Shown one piece after another: positions 1-9,504 of a stretch of DNA of 64,000 bases. The first letter of the stretch is position 1, and the number at the start of each line of letters is the position of its first letter. The DNA is taken from the NCBI GenBank assembly GCA_963792655.1, contig CAWBWU010000003.1, forward strand, positions 1,240,001 to 1,304,000. Reading direction: 5' to 3'. The position numbers were made by a program, and so were the translations under genes. This DNA comes from DOZZ01 sp963792655. GTDB lineage: Bacteria > Acidobacteriota > Terriglobia > Bryobacterales > Bryobacteraceae. The notes under the pieces were generated by a model. That model was given only the letters and a program-made list of their open reading frames with translations. It did no database searches and was not told the origin of the DNA.

Positions 1-338
1 AGCCTCGGGCTGATTGTGCCGGCATTCGATGGCAGCGCCGAATCAAACCTGCCAGCCTGCTGTCACCGCGGTGGGAAGCACCATTGCGCTGTAGCTGGTC
101 CAACGAATAGCACTGGGGACACCGTTGGGGTCAGCGCCGCGAGACAGAAGTGCGCACTCTCTGTTCAGCAAACTGTGCCGACTCCCTGGAAATCGTTCCT
201 TCCGAGCACGGCTTCCTCGTTATCCCTCACGTGTCGGCAAGCTGCGGACCCCAGCAGACTTTGCGGCGTCTGACCCGCATCACCGCTACGCAACGTCAGC
301 GCGGTCCTCCCACTCTCCTAATCTCCTTCGTTGTTCAA
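1..338. other. No recognisable gene
   Basis: This stretch precedes the first recombinase fragment. Short open frames exist on both strands but none gives a protein that resembles a known family or has a credible ribosome binding site. The boundary at about 339 is where identity with the second recombinase copy (near 5602) stops, so this DNA is a different sequence joined to a truncated gene. Confidence 0.5.
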
Positions 339-698
339 CACGTCGGATGCCCGCAGCGAGTTCCGGACTGAGCAAACCGGAATCGGCTGCTTCGAAGGCG
401 ACTCTGCGAACCGGGGCGAGGCGGAGATTGATCTACTCGGTGCATACCGCTTCTGTTCCAGAAAAATTCGGTAGCGAAGAACTACTGTTCGATTAAACGA
501 CAGTCTTGGCTCGAAGCAATACCAATCGACGAAGTCGGTGATCGCGCGGTCATACGAGCGCTGACCGCTCTTGGACGTAAGGCTGTTCAGCACTGCCGCT
601 TTGGACTGCTCCAGATCGGGGAGCGCCAAAACATGTTTCGGTGGGCGCCTTTTGGTTCGCAATTTCGACATGGCCACGGCCTCCTTGGCCGGTGCCAT
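318..698 (-). pseudogene. Tyrosine recombinase N-terminal fragment, copy 1
   Basis: The reading frame, probably starting at the ATG at 671, encodes the SAM-like core-binding domain of a site-specific integrase. It includes LEQSKAAVLNSLTSKSGQRS and AITDFVDWYC, followed by VVLRYRIFLEQKRYAP. It then shifts frame at about 430, in a GGGGC context where copy 2 reads on correctly, and ends in unrelated sequence just past the homologue of the GIRRV segment. The catalytic domain is absent. The fragment is nearly identical in DNA to 5602-5995. It is a truncated, non-functional relic, most likely left by recombination between integrase copies. Confidence 0.8.
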
Positions 699-731
699 CA
701 GAATGAATCAAACTCCGCCCGACGCCGTTAG
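339..731. repeat. Direct repeat A (recombinase 5' region)
   Basis: About 390 bp are nearly identical, in the same orientation, to 5602-5995. Differences are a few substitutions and single-base indels. The repeat covers the N-terminal coding part of the recombinase plus about 60 bp upstream of its start. The DNA between the two copies (about 4.9 kb with an amidohydrolase, a serine hydrolase and a small membrane protein) is therefore flanked by direct repeats. Confidence 0.8.
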
Positions 732-849
732 CGAGGAGCTACCCGTTTACGGATCACATCTCATGATCAGGACATTCTGTTGGTAGTGTCCTAAACGTTT
801 AGGACACTACCATTCTGTTCGCTTGACCCGCCGGAGCGACAATGAGACT

Positions 850-2149
850 ATGCTGCGAGCGGGTTTCCTCATTATTGCCGCGCTTCCTCTTACGGCACAG
901 GTTCAGCCCCTGATCTTTGACCAGGTCGACGTCTTCGACGGCTACCGAATGCTGCGCTCCCAGACGGTCGTGGTACAGGACGGCATCATTCGGGATATCA
1001 GACCTTCGAGTGTGGTGTCAGCGGCCGGAACCGCGATCAACGGTCGCGGTAAGACTTTGCTCCCCGGTCTCATAGACGCACACTGTCACATTGCCGGCGA
1101 GGAATCGCTGGAACAGGCCGCAGCGCTCGGGATAACGACCGAGCTAGATATGTTCGGGTATCCGAACGTCTTGATGCCGATTCGGAGGGCTCTCGCGCGC
1201 GGCGAGTACCCGAATGCGGCCGATTTCCGTACGGCGGGAATTGGGGCGAACGTCCCGGGCGGCCATCCGAGCGAGATGTCGGGGTCGCCTCCCTTTCCGG
1301 CGCTGGCCAAAGGCGTTGATCCGCAGGCGTTCGTGGACGCTCGGGTGGCTGAGGGGGCCGACTATCTCAAGATCCTCTACGACCGCTACGACCACACATT
1401 GCCGGGACTGACCTTGGACCAACTCCGGGCGCTGGTTGCGGCGGCTCACCGGCGGAATAAACTGGCCGCCGTGCACGAGACTGTACAGCGCGACGGACTA
1501 GAGGCGATCGAGGGAGGGGCGGACGAGATCGAACACGTCTTCGATGATTCTCCGATAGCGCCTGAATTCGTCAGGCTCGCTGCTGACAATCACGTAACGA
1601 TCACCCCGACGCTCGCAGTCATCTCCACCTTCGGGGGCGTGGGCACCGGGCCGGAACTGGCCGCGGATACACGATTCTCGCCGTACCTGTTGTCGTCGGC
1701 GGCAGACACTCTTAATACGAAGCTGCCAGAGAAGATCTTACAGAAACATCATTACGAGAATGCGCAGGCAGCGGTCCGGGCGCTGCACCAGGCGTGTCCC
1801 GATCTTGGTCGGCACGGACGCGCCAAATCCGGGCACGACGTATGGCGGGAGCGTGCATGCCGAGTTGGCGCTCATGGTCGCGTGCGGCTTGACACCTGTG
1901 GAGGCCTTGCGCGCCGCCACTGCAGCCCCACCGCGCGAGTTCGGATTGATCGACCGCGGCCGCATCGAAACGGGCCGTCGTGCCGACCTGCTACTGATCG
2001 ACGGAGATCCCTCGCGGAACATCCGCGCCACGCGCTCTATCGTGGGCGTCTGGAAACAAGGACGAGCGATCGACCGCGAGGCCGTAGCGAATAAACTGGG
2101 GCACCGAACGGCGGACGACGTGACTGCGAAGCCAGACCGTAAGCGCTAG
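850..2149 (+). CDS. Amidohydrolase family protein (frame-disrupted)
   Basis: Metal-dependent hydrolase of the amidohydrolase superfamily, closest in style to imidazolonepropionase/prolidase-like secreted enzymes; the substrate cannot be told. A signal peptide follows the ATG at 850 (LIIAALPLTAQ). The metal site is visible as DAHCH (His78, His80), then YLKILYD, AAVHETV, EIEHVFDD and GTDAPN. The C-terminal TIM-barrel closure and the composite-domain strand RADLLLIDGDP follow. The first frame runs wrongly after about 1790; HQA then continues in another frame as VPILVGTDAP up to 2149. A short loss in a G run or one extra base explains it. Whether this is a pseudogene or a sequencing error cannot be settled here. 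It lies alone between recombinase relics. Confidence 0.82.
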
Positions 2150-2344
2150 TCCGGCCCGTGTTCCGAATGTTGGCAAACCGGAACAGTCCATCTGAGCGAT
2201 AACGGGGGCTCGTACCCCGGCCGGACGGTCGTCCCGAACAAGGGCTGTTTGGGGCGATTGGCACTGCTTGGTCGCCAAGTGTAGAACTACACTTCGCCGT
2301 TAGGCGCGGGCTAAACTGAATTTGCTGGGAAACGAGGTCAAAAA
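2150..2344. promoter_or_regulatory. Leader of the serine hydrolase gene
   Basis: A GAGGT ribosome binding site lies about 7 bases before the ATG at 2345, which supports that start. No clear promoter elements or hairpin were recognised in the rest of the gap. Confidence 0.4.
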
Positions 2345-3820
2345 ATGGATTTTCTTCAGAAGGCGAGCCCGGACGCAACACGCAGTGAAGATAAGGTTTG
2401 TTTTCGAAGCCGTAAGAATCTCGCGACATGGCTTCTGCTGCTTGCCGCCTGCTTCTCGGCCGTCAGTCGCGCACCAGCGCAGGTCGGGAAATTCTCGGAC
2501 GAGAGCCGCGCCCGAATGGAGACTGCCATTGCAACTTTCATGGCCACGAGCAAAGTTCCGGGCTTGTCTGTGGCAGTTGTGCTGGACGGTCAAGTCGTCT
2601 GGTCAGCGGGCTTCGGCATCGCTGATGTGGAGAACTCTGTTCCGGCGACCTCCCAGACGGTATACCGTGTTGGCTCGATCTCGAAACCATTAACGGCGAC
2701 TGCCGCGATGGCTCTTTGGGAGCAAGGCAAGCTGAATCTGGACTCGCCCGTGCGGAGCTACTGCACCGCATTTCCGCAGAAGCAGTGGCCGGTAACAACG
2801 CGACAACTTATGGGCCATCTTGGCGGGATCCGCTACTACAAGGTGCCCGAGTATCCTTACACCGAATCGCAAAGTGATCCCGAAGTAGGCAACACGCGTC
2901 ACTTTGAAAATGGAATAGAAGGCGGTATAACGTTTTTCGCCAGCGACCCGCTGGTTGCGCAACCCGGTACTCATTTTAATTACTCCACTCAAGGTTACAC
3001 GCTGGTCGGATGCGCGATTGAGGGAGCCTCCGCGGAGAAGTACGCGGACTCCGTGCGCAAAAGTGTCCTGGTTCCGGCAGGCATGGTGCAAACCCGTCCG
3101 GACGATCGCTTCGCTATTGTCCCGCTTCGCACGCGCTTCTACTCAAAAGACAACTCCGGCGCCTTGGTAAACGCGGAATTTCTGGATTCGAGCTACAAGC
3201 TCGCTGGTGGAGGCTGGCTTTCGTCCGCACCAGATATGGCGCGTTTTGCGGCGGCTACTCTTTCTGATCGCCTGGTTAAGCATGCGACGCGAGACATGAT
3301 GTGGACGCAGCAAACACCTACGGACGATCTAGGACGGATGGCTTACGGGCTCGGGTGGCAATTTGGTACCACAGGCGGCGTGAAAGTCGTAGGCCACGGC
3401 GGGTCACAGCAAGGAACCAGCGCGATGATGTTGATTGCTCCTGATTCACGAGCCGCCGTAGTTGTGCTGACAAACTCAGACGGCGTTGATGCACCCGGAC
3501 TGACAACCCGCCTTCTCAAAATCGCGCTAAAACTTCCCGACCGTGAGCGCAAAGAGATTGCGGTCGATCCGAGACTAAACGAAGGTTACATCGGAACCTA
3601 TCAGTTGATGGATTTCAAAATCGTTATTGCGCGGGAGAGCGGTCGTTTGATCGCGCAGATCAATGGCCGCAAGACCGTTTTGATGCCGGACGGCGTTCGC
3701 GATTATGTTTTTGGGAACAGTGAGAGTGAACTCACCTTCGTGCCTGACGAGAATGGCTATGCGGCGAAACTGATCATGCACGAAGGTGGGACTGACATGT
3801 ACTTGAGTCGAATCAAATAA
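2345..3820 (+). CDS. Serine hydrolase, beta-lactamase class C/EstB type
   Basis: Secreted serine hydrolase of the beta-lactamase-related family (peptidase S12-like), 491 residues. The N-terminus is basic, then a membrane-spanning signal (LLLLAACFSAV) ending near residue 46. The nucleophile motif SxxK is SISK at residues 111-114, the Tyr motif is NYST at about 212-215, and the third box is HGG at 351-353 followed by a GTSA loop. After the catalytic domain (to about residue 400) there is a C-terminal lipocalin-like extension typical of environmental class C homologues. Members act as D-amino peptidases, esterases or lactamases; the sequence does not decide which. The gene stands alone. Confidence 0.88.
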   Translation: MDFLQKASPDATRSEDKVCFRSRKNLATWLLLLAACFSAVSRAPAQVGKFSDESRARMETAIATFMATSKVPGLSVAVVLDGQVVWSAGFGIADVENSVPATSQTVYRVGSISKPLTATAAMALWEQGKLNLDSPVRSYCTAFPQKQWPVTTRQLMGHLGGIRYYKVPEYPYTESQSDPEVGNTRHFENGIEGGITFFASDPLVAQPGTHFNYSTQGYTLVGCAIEGASAEKYADSVRKSVLVPAGMVQTRPDDRFAIVPLRTRFYSKDNSGALVNAEFLDSSYKLAGGGWLSSAPDMARFAAATLSDRLVKHATRDMMWTQQTPTDDLGRMAYGLGWQFGTTGGVKVVGHGGSQQGTSAMMLIAPDSRAAVVVLTNSDGVDAPGLTTRLLKIALKLPDRERKEIAVDPRLNEGYIGTYQLMDFKIVIARESGRLIAQINGRKTVLMPDGVRDYVFGNSESELTFVPDENGYAAKLIMHEGGTDMYLSRIK

Positions 3821-4255
3821 TCTCCCGATTTCTATTCAAAGCTTCCGGTCTTTCGCCTGCTATTGGGGGACCAATCAGGAACGACTTGTCGTTAGCGTTT
3901 AGGATGGGCAGCTGTTCGCGCACAACAAACACTACGCGGTTACACGCGGGTTTGCGACGGCTAATCAGCCATGGGCGTTTTTCGTCAAATCGCCGCCGAA
4001 ATGCCCAAGCTTTCGATGAACATGCATGCTGCGCGTCGTGATCGACACATCGGATGCCCTCGAGGCGCGGATGCCCAATATGACGGGGTGGTCCGGTAGC
4101 ATCTCGGGTGACTTGAGCGGTCGTTCAGAGTGGGCTCACGCCTCGGTGCCTGAACGCCGGCCCTGCGCGCCATCGAAGAGGTATAATACTCGCGTCACGA
4201 GCCCCAAAGCTTATCGGGATTCTCCGCGCCACTGCCGGAAAGAGCGAGCCACACA
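3821..4255. other. Intergenic region, no gene seen
   Basis: No convincing coding sequence on either strand. A TATAAT hexamer at 4182-4187 lies about 70 bp before the next gene, but no good -35 element sits at the right distance, so it is only a weak promoter candidate. Confidence 0.4.
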
Positions 4256-4651
4256 ATGCCCGAAGAAACATCCATTTTCCGCCTATATCTGATGAGGCTG
4301 CTCTACTTTCTCAACTTCGTGATGCTAGGCCTCCAAGTATGGCCTGCCATCATCAATCACGCTGGAGCATGGGACCCAGTGAAGGGCGTGGCCTTCGCCT
4401 TCTGGGCAGCATTATCGACCCTGAGTGTTTTGGGCCTGCGATACCCGCTGAAAATGATACCTGTTCTTCTCCTGCAACTGCTCTATAAGTCTGTTTGGCT
4501 ACTCGCCTGTGCCGTGCCGATGTGGCCGGCTTTCCGCGCCTTAGAACTTACTAGGGTCATGGGGTGGGGGGCAATCGTCGACCTTATTGTTATTCCATGG
4601 CCCTATGTTGTAAGCCATTTTGTGAAGAGCCCCGGGGCCCGATGGAGATGA
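4256..4651 (+). CDS. Small integral membrane protein, unknown function
   Basis: 131 residues with four probable membrane helices: YFLNFVMLGLQVWPAII, VAFAFWAALSTLSVLGL, MIPVLLLQLLYKSVWLLACA and MGWGAIVDLIVIPWPYVV. The residues are hydrophobic, the loops short, and a few charges sit near the ends. No catalytic motif is visible. Similar four-helix proteins occur widely as uncharacterised membrane proteins in environmental bacteria. It is alone between the serine hydrolase and the second recombinase copy. Confidence 0.65.
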   Translation: MPEETSIFRLYLMRLLYFLNFVMLGLQVWPAIINHAGAWDPVKGVAFAFWAALSTLSVLGLRYPLKMIPVLLLQLLYKSVWLLACAVPMWPAFRALELTRVMGWGAIVDLIVIPWPYVVSHFVKSPGARWR

Positions 4652-4996
4652 GTTTCACAGCACCTTTCTGTGCGCGTCCCTCTTGTTCCCACATTTGGCG
4701 CGATCGATGCCATTGCAGCAGAACCTCATGTTTGGAGAATGCATTCTTTCGAGTGGATACAACCAAGTTGAAGCGACCCGCAGATTCGTAGGCAAAGGCT
4801 TGCGGCGTTTCTGCAAAAGCCGTTTACGATTCAGGACCTCGCTGCTGCGGTTGGCAGCGCGCTTGCCCAACAGTCCGGCCTTACGACGAATCAGTAGAAT
4901 CCTGATGCTTGGTTTATAGAATCTGAGAGCGCGGCCGCAGCCAGCCCCTGAGTAGTCGCAAAGGGGCGGGTTAGCCGCCCCGATCCCGAAGGGTTT
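4652..4996. other. Intergenic region with a GC-rich hairpin
   Basis: No gene was recognised. A perfect 7-bp inverted repeat, GGGGCGG and CCGCCCC with a GTTAG loop (4963-4981), lies just downstream of the recombinase stop on the minus strand. It could act as a transcript end signal, but there is no clear T tract on that strand. Confidence 0.45.
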
Positions 4997-5964
4997 TTAA
5001 GGTTCGATTCCCAACTTGTCGTTAACTGCGTACCGCAGCTTTTGCTTGCATCCCAAGTAGTGCTCGGTGGTTTGAATCGAGACGTGTCCGAGGAGAAACT
5101 GAATCTGGTCGAGTTCCCCACCGGCAAGATGGCAAAGCCTGGCGCAGGTACGCCGCAAGTCGTGTGGCGCAAGTTTCGGAATGTCCGCGCGGGCGGCAGC
5201 CGCTTTCACGATTTCCCAAAGCACTTTGGGCGTCATACCGGTTCCCCAAACTCGCCCCCGCCTGTCGATTGACCGGAACAGGGCACCGTTGATGATCCCG
5301 CTCGCCTCCATCCATTTCTCAATGGCAGTCTTCACCCAGTCAGGAATCGGGACCGTTCGGATATGACCAGCTTTGCCCAGAAGATCAGCGATCACCCAAC
5401 GCTCCTCGCGCGATTGAATGGAATCGACATGAAGCCCGAGTAACTCGCCCCGCCGGAGGCCGCATCCGATCAACATTGCTAGGATCGCGTAATTTCTCGT
5501 ACCCCGCAGCGAATCTCTGTCGGTGCCGGCCAAGAGCCGCTTTCCCTGTTCGGCCGTTAGCCAGTTTCCGAGACGCACGCCAATCCGGCGCACGCCCTTC
5601 ACACGTCGGATGCCCGCAGCGAGTTCCGGACTGAGCAAACCGGAATCGGCTGCTTCGAAGGCGACTCTGCGAACCGCAGCGAGGCGGAGATTGATCGTAG
5701 TCGGTGCATACCGCTTCTGTTCAAGAAAAATTCGGTAGCGAAGAACTACTGTTCGATTGAACGACAGTCTTGGCTCTGAGCAATACCAATCGACGAAGTC
5801 GGTGATAGCGCGGTCATACGATGCGCTGACCGCTCTTGGACGTAAGGCTGTTCAGCACTGCCGCTTTGGACTGCTCCAGATCGGGGAGCGCCAAAACATG
5901 TTTTGGCGGGCGCTTTCTTGGTTCGCAATTTCGACATGGCCACGGCCTCCTTGGCCGGTGCCAA
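4997..5964 (-). pseudogene. Tyrosine recombinase/integrase, copy 2 (frame-broken)
   Basis: This is the most complete of the related recombinase copies. The N-terminal core-binding domain starts at ATG 5937 (MSKLRTK). The catalytic domain follows with all expected residues: Arg in GLRRGELLGLH, a Lys in LLGKAGHIRTVPI, HDLRR, LLGHVS and the nucleophile Tyr in TTEHYLG. Against copy 1, one extra base occurs at about 5915 (after MSKLRTKK) and another at about 5820 (GQR then SYDRA), so no single frame spans the gene. From DWYCSEP onward the frame is open to the stop at 4997. It was presumably the integrase of a mobile island; as read it cannot yield a full protein. Confidence 0.85.
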
Positions 5965-5995
5965 TCAGAATGAATCAAACTCCGCCCTACGCCGT
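5602..5995. repeat. Direct repeat B (recombinase 5' region)
   Basis: Partner of 339-731 in the same orientation, nearly identical over about 390 bp. A more diverged third copy of part of it lies at about 7198-7420. Confidence 0.8.
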
Positions 5996-6154
5996 CAGGC
6001 GGGGGTTTATCCCAATACATGCCGGACCACTGCGTGCCTTCACTGCCCGGCGTAGCCGATCAGATTTCGAAGATCTAGCCGGCACGATACTGTCTCACTC
6101 CAGGGTGCTGGCGCACTTCCTCTACTCTCACCCGCACCCAGCTAGAATCGGGGT

Positions 6155-7045
6155 ATGGCGCGCTGGATGCTGCTCTTGTGTTTCCTAGCCCAGGCGGCGG
6201 TTCCTGTCAATCTGACTATCCGCGATCTGACTCCCAAGTTCCTGGCATTTTACAATCTGGCCACCAAAGAGCAGGCCGATCAAACAAAACGGTGGCAGTT
6301 GTGGCGCCAGCTCTACGGGTTCGCAGCCGTACCTCCTGGCCCAGACGGCGAGGCCATGGCGAGGAAGTTGCTCGACACTGCATGGCCCCGCTATGCTTCA
6401 GCGTTAAACGTAATCCGCAAAGGCGCTGAAGGAATCCAACCTCCGGCTCAAGAGGTTTTGCAATCCGTTGCAAACCTTCTGGATGCGTCGGTCCCGGTCA
6501 AGGCGACGGTAGTTTTTTTTGTTGGCGACTTCTCCGGCAACGCCTTCACAGCTCCGGGCGTGGACGGTCCCACCGTAGCCATACCAGTCGAAGGAGGAGG
6601 CGCCGCGCTCTCCATGACGCACGAATTCACTCACGTCGTGGAAGCAGAGCAAGCTCACCTCTCGCTGGGCTGGACGCGCAGCATCGCTCATACTATATTC
6701 GCCGAAGGCCTGGCGATGCGCGTCGGCGAAAAGCTGCATCCAGGTCTGACCCCGAAAGAATACGTGGGAGAGCTCTCCCCGAACTGGTTCTCCAGAGCGC
6801 ACGCCAAACGTGCCGCTATCTTTGCCGACCTCGCGCAGCATCTGTCCGACTCAAACCCCGCGGCGGTCCTGAAGTACACAATTGGCACGGGCGGTGCGGG
6901 CATTGATCGGGAAGCGTACTACGCGGGCTGGTTTGTAATTGACGACTTGCTGACTCATGGCTGGTCTTTTCCACGCCTGGCTCGGGTGAGCGATGCGGAA
7001 ATGGTAAAGCTCGTGGCTGATAGTCTGCGGCGGCTGAGAGCTTGA
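6155..7045 (+). CDS. Secreted HExxH metalloprotease-like protein
   Basis: 296 residues with a signal peptide (LLLCFLAQAAVP). The zinc-binding motif HEFTH is at residues 156-160 and a third ligand candidate, Glu184, lies in FAEGLAM about 24 residues later, the gluzincin arrangement. Conserved-looking TIGTGGAG and YYAGWFVIDDLL segments follow. This resembles the predicted Zn-dependent proteases of the DUF2268 kind, acting outside the cytoplasm; the substrate is unknown. It lies between recombinase copies 2 and 3 and may be cargo. The frame is intact. Confidence 0.72.
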   Translation: MARWMLLLCFLAQAAVPVNLTIRDLTPKFLAFYNLATKEQADQTKRWQLWRQLYGFAAVPPGPDGEAMARKLLDTAWPRYASALNVIRKGAEGIQPPAQEVLQSVANLLDASVPVKATVVFFVGDFSGNAFTAPGVDGPTVAIPVEGGGAALSMTHEFTHVVEAEQAHLSLGWTRSIAHTIFAEGLAMRVGEKLHPGLTPKEYVGELSPNWFSRAHAKRAAIFADLAQHLSDSNPAAVLKYTIGTGGAGIDREAYYAGWFVIDDLLTHGWSFPRLARVSDAEMVKLVADSLRRLRA

Positions 7046-7084
7046 GCGTTACCGATGCCTACCCCGTTGCCGGGCCATCTGTAC

Positions 7085-7468
7085 CTAATACAAACGTGCG
7101 CTTGAAGCGTCTCGCGGAGCGATCCCACCCAACGAGCTCGCTAATGGGGTCGTACTCACAGACGTCAAGGTTGAGGACAGCGGATTTGGCCTGCGCCAGC
7201 AATACCAGTCGACGAAATCTGTGATTGCGCGGCCGTACGAGTGCTGACCGCTTTTAGACGTAAGACTGTTCAGGACTGCCGCTTTGAACTGCTCCAAATC
7301 GGGGAGCGCCAAAACCAGCTTTGGCAGGCGCTTCCTGGTTCGCGATTTCGACATGGTCACAGCCTCCTTGGCCAGTGCCAAGCAGAATGCGTCCAACTCC
7401 GCACTACTTCCGTTAGGCAGAGCTTGGGGTTCGCCGCCACATTCCGGTAACGGTGTTTCGCGGCCCAA
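7085..7468 (-). pseudogene. Tyrosine recombinase N-terminal fragment, copy 3
   Basis: From the ATG at 7354 the frame encodes MSKSRTRKRLPKLVLALPDL and then FKAAVLNSLTSKSG and AITDFVDWYC, a diverged copy of the N-terminus of the other two recombinases (roughly 7198-7420 in DNA). After DWYC, at about 7198, the homology ends and the frame runs into unrelated sequence. The core-binding domain is incomplete and there is no catalytic domain, so it is a relic. Confidence 0.78.
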
Positions 7469-7633
7469 CTAACGAGCGACTTGTTACCTGGTGCTTTCTA
7501 TACTTCGCTCATTACGGAACTGAGGACAGCCAATATGCCAGCCAGGCTGTTCTCCGGTCCCAATATCCGGATCTCCAACGATCCACGGCCTGGACGTAAG
7601 CGCATACTATAATGCCGAGAGGTAGAGGTGGGA

Positions 7634-8051
7634 ATGAGCGCGACCACGACTTTACATGTAGCAGCTGCTTTGGCACTCATTCAGTATGGCGCGCACGTCT
7701 TCTTATTTACCACGGCAAAGCCACGGCACGGTTCAGAAGAAGTCTCAGTTGTGGAGGCGATGAAGTCGGGGCATTTTAGGTTCGGGCATCCGCCCCAACA
7801 CATATTGGGACATGTATTTCGGCTATGGACTCCTGGTTATCCTTGCTGGCCTGTTAGAGGTTTGTTTCCTCTGGCTTATTGCTTCGATGGCCGCCTCAGG
7901 CGTACCTGCTGTCAAGCAAATGACAGGGGTTCTGCTGTTATTCAATATTCTCCACGCTGGCTTAGCCTGGAAATTCTTTTCCCTTCCGATTCCGGTGGTC
8001 TTCGATGGCCTTATCGCAGCCTGCTTAGCGTGGGCACTCCTGGTGCTGTAG
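7634..8051 (+). CDS. Small membrane protein (frame-disrupted)
   Basis: The ATG at 7634 follows a strong GAGGTGGG site. The first frame gives a membrane helix (HVAAALALIQYGAHVFLF) and a segment ending HFRFG; the rest is in another frame as TYWDMYFGYGLLVILAGLLE and three further helices to the stop at 8051. The FGYGLL segment preceded by YWDMY is typical of a family of uncharacterised four-helix membrane proteins. One shift between about 7775 and 7790 joins the halves. Function unknown. Its stop codon lies at the presumed left end of the adjacent insertion sequence. Confidence 0.6.
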
Positions 8052-8079
8052 TGTTCCAGTTCAGCTGGAAATGGAGAAA

Positions 8080-8111
8080 GCGTTCTCCCAGTAAGGTAAA
8101 GGAGAGAACGC
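8080..8111 (+). promoter_or_regulatory. Hairpin covering the transposase ribosome binding site
   Basis: GCGTTCTC at 8080-8087 pairs perfectly with GAGAACGC at 8104-8111, immediately before the ATG at 8112. The right arm follows and partly contains the GGAGAG ribosome binding site, so folding would hide it. Several insertion sequences use such a stem to stop translation of transcripts that enter from outside. A second short palindrome (TTCCAG, CTGGAA) lies just upstream at about 8054-8070. Confidence 0.55.
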
Positions 8112-8420
8112 ATGAAGAAGCAACGGAAGCACTACACGCCGGAAGAGAAAGTCGCCATCCTGAGGCGGCATTTGCTGGACAAGGAGCCGATCTCGAAGCT
8201 CTGCGATGAACTGGGCTTGCAGCCCACGGTCTTCTACCGCTGGCAGAAAGAGTTCTTTGAGAACGGGGCATCCGCCTTCGAGCAGAAGAGGCCAAGCAAT
8301 TACTCTGCCGAGCAGGAGCGAATCGCTTACCTGGAGAAGAAGATCCAGACGAAGGACGAGGTCCTGGCCGAGCTGATGGCGGAGCACGTCGCGCTAAAAA
8401 AAGAGATTGGGGAACTCTGA
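8112..8420 (+). CDS. IS3-type transposase OrfA
   Basis: 102 residues. An N-terminal helix-turn-helix (YTPEEKVAILRRHLLD, ISKLCDELGL, TVFYRWQKEFF) is followed by a C-terminal coiled coil (ERIAYLEKKIQTKDEVLAEL). It binds the element ends and regulates transposition. Near its 3' end the codons CTA AAA AAA form an A7 run (8396-8402), and orfB lies in the -1 frame, so an OrfAB fusion made by -1 ribosomal frameshifting is likely. A hairpin overlaps its ribosome binding site. Confidence 0.85.
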   Translation: MKKQRKHYTPEEKVAILRRHLLDKEPISKLCDELGLQPTVFYRWQKEFFENGASAFEQKRPSNYSAEQERIAYLEKKIQTKDEVLAELMAEHVALKKEIGEL

Positions 8421-9378
8421 TTGGGATCTGGGTCCCGCACGACAGGCGGGATCAGATCGTGGATTTCGTCCAGCGCTGGTCCGACAAGACCGAGATCGGC
8501 GCCGGGCGGTTCATCGTGTGGCTGGACATCACCGCCAGCAAGTTCTACGACTGGCGGGAACGCTACGGCAAGCGTGAACGAGCACAACGGCTGGGTTCCC
8601 CGTGATTTCTGGCTGGAGGATTGGGAGAAGCAGGCCATCATCGGCTTCCACCTGAAGAACCCGCTGGAAGGCTATCGGCGGCTGACGTTCATGATGCTCG
8701 ACGCTGACGTTGTGGCGGTGAGCCCGACCAGTGTTTGGCGAGTGCTGGGGCAAGCGGGACTGTTGTCGAAGTGGAACGGAAAGCCGTCGAAGAAGGGCAC
8801 CGGCTTTGAGCAACCGCTGACGGCGCATCAGCACTGGCACATCGATGTTTCCTATATCAACATCAGCGGGACGTTCTACTACCTGTGCAGCATTCTGGAC
8901 GGCTGCAGCCGCTACATCGTGCAACTGGGATCTGCGGGAGTCGATGACGGAGGCGGACATCGAGATCATCCTGGAACGAGCCAAGGAACTGCACCCGGAA
9001 GCGCGGCCACGGATCATCTCCGACAACGGGCCGCAGTTCATCGCCAAAGACTTCAAGGAGTTCATTCGGATCTCGGGCATGACGCACGTCAGAACCTCGC
9101 CGTACTATCCGCAATCGAACGGGAAAATCGAACGTTGGCACAAATCGCTCAAAGGAGAGTGCATCCGGCCGGGAACGCCGCTGTCGCTGGACGATGCCCG
9201 GCGTCTGGTGGAGGGCTACGTGGAGCATTACAACAACGTCCGCTTGAACAGCGCCATCGGCTACATCACGCCGACGGACATGCTCGCCGGGCGTCAGGCT
9301 CAGATCCACGCCCAGCGAGATCGGAAGTTGGAGGAGGCGCGTAAACAGCGCCAGGTTCGTCGTCAGAAGGCCGCGTGA
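8396..9378 (+). CDS. IS3-type transposase OrfB, DDE integrase core (frame-disrupted)
   Basis: Catalytic half of the transposase. The opening segment (IGIWVPHDRRDQIVDF, then TASKFYDWRERYGK) is in the -1 frame relative to orfA. One extra C at about 8573 shifts it to the frame of VNEHNGWVPRDFW, and an extra A at about 8925 (GTGCAACTGG where GTGCACTGG is expected) shifts it again into WDLRESMTEADI. The DDE residues are seen in HIDVSYI, SDNGPQF and QSNGKIERWHKSLK, and the YNNVRLNSAIGYITP tail is typical. With these two bases removed it would be a complete rve transposase. Confidence 0.82.
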
Positions 9379-9504
9379 AGAACGGCGAGCGCACGTTCAT
9401 GTTCGCAGGTGAAGTGGATAACTTCCGAGCGGCCGACGATCCAGGAGCTTCCAGCGACACGGAGGTTTGCGACCTCCCAAGACACCTCAGAATCTGGCGA
9501 ACCT

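Larger units (their letters stand above)
8047..9480 (+). mobile_element. IS3-family insertion sequence
   Basis: Two consecutive transposase genes in the IS3 arrangement: orfA (helix-turn-helix plus leucine-zipper type) and orfB (rve/DDE integrase core) in the -1 frame. Likely left end starts near TGTAGTGTTCCAG at 8047. A weak match to its inverted complement (TTCCAGC followed by GACACGGA, about 9451-9475) may mark the right end. No confident target-site duplication could be read, so the ends are approximate. OrfB as read carries two frame breaks, so this copy is probably inactive, or mis-sequenced. Confidence 0.75.

Noticed and set aside
4182..4187. TATAAT as a promoter of the small membrane protein gene
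   Set aside because: No -35 hexamer at 16-18 bp, so it is mentioned only as a weak candidate.
4995..5015. GGTTCGATTCC string resembling a tRNA T-arm
   Set aside because: It lies within and just beyond the integrase coding sequence, and no acceptor, D or anticodon arm can be folded around it.
9451..9489. Exact right end and target duplication of the IS3-type element
   Set aside because: Only an imperfect inverted match to the left end was found and no duplicated target could be read, so precise ends were not claimed.
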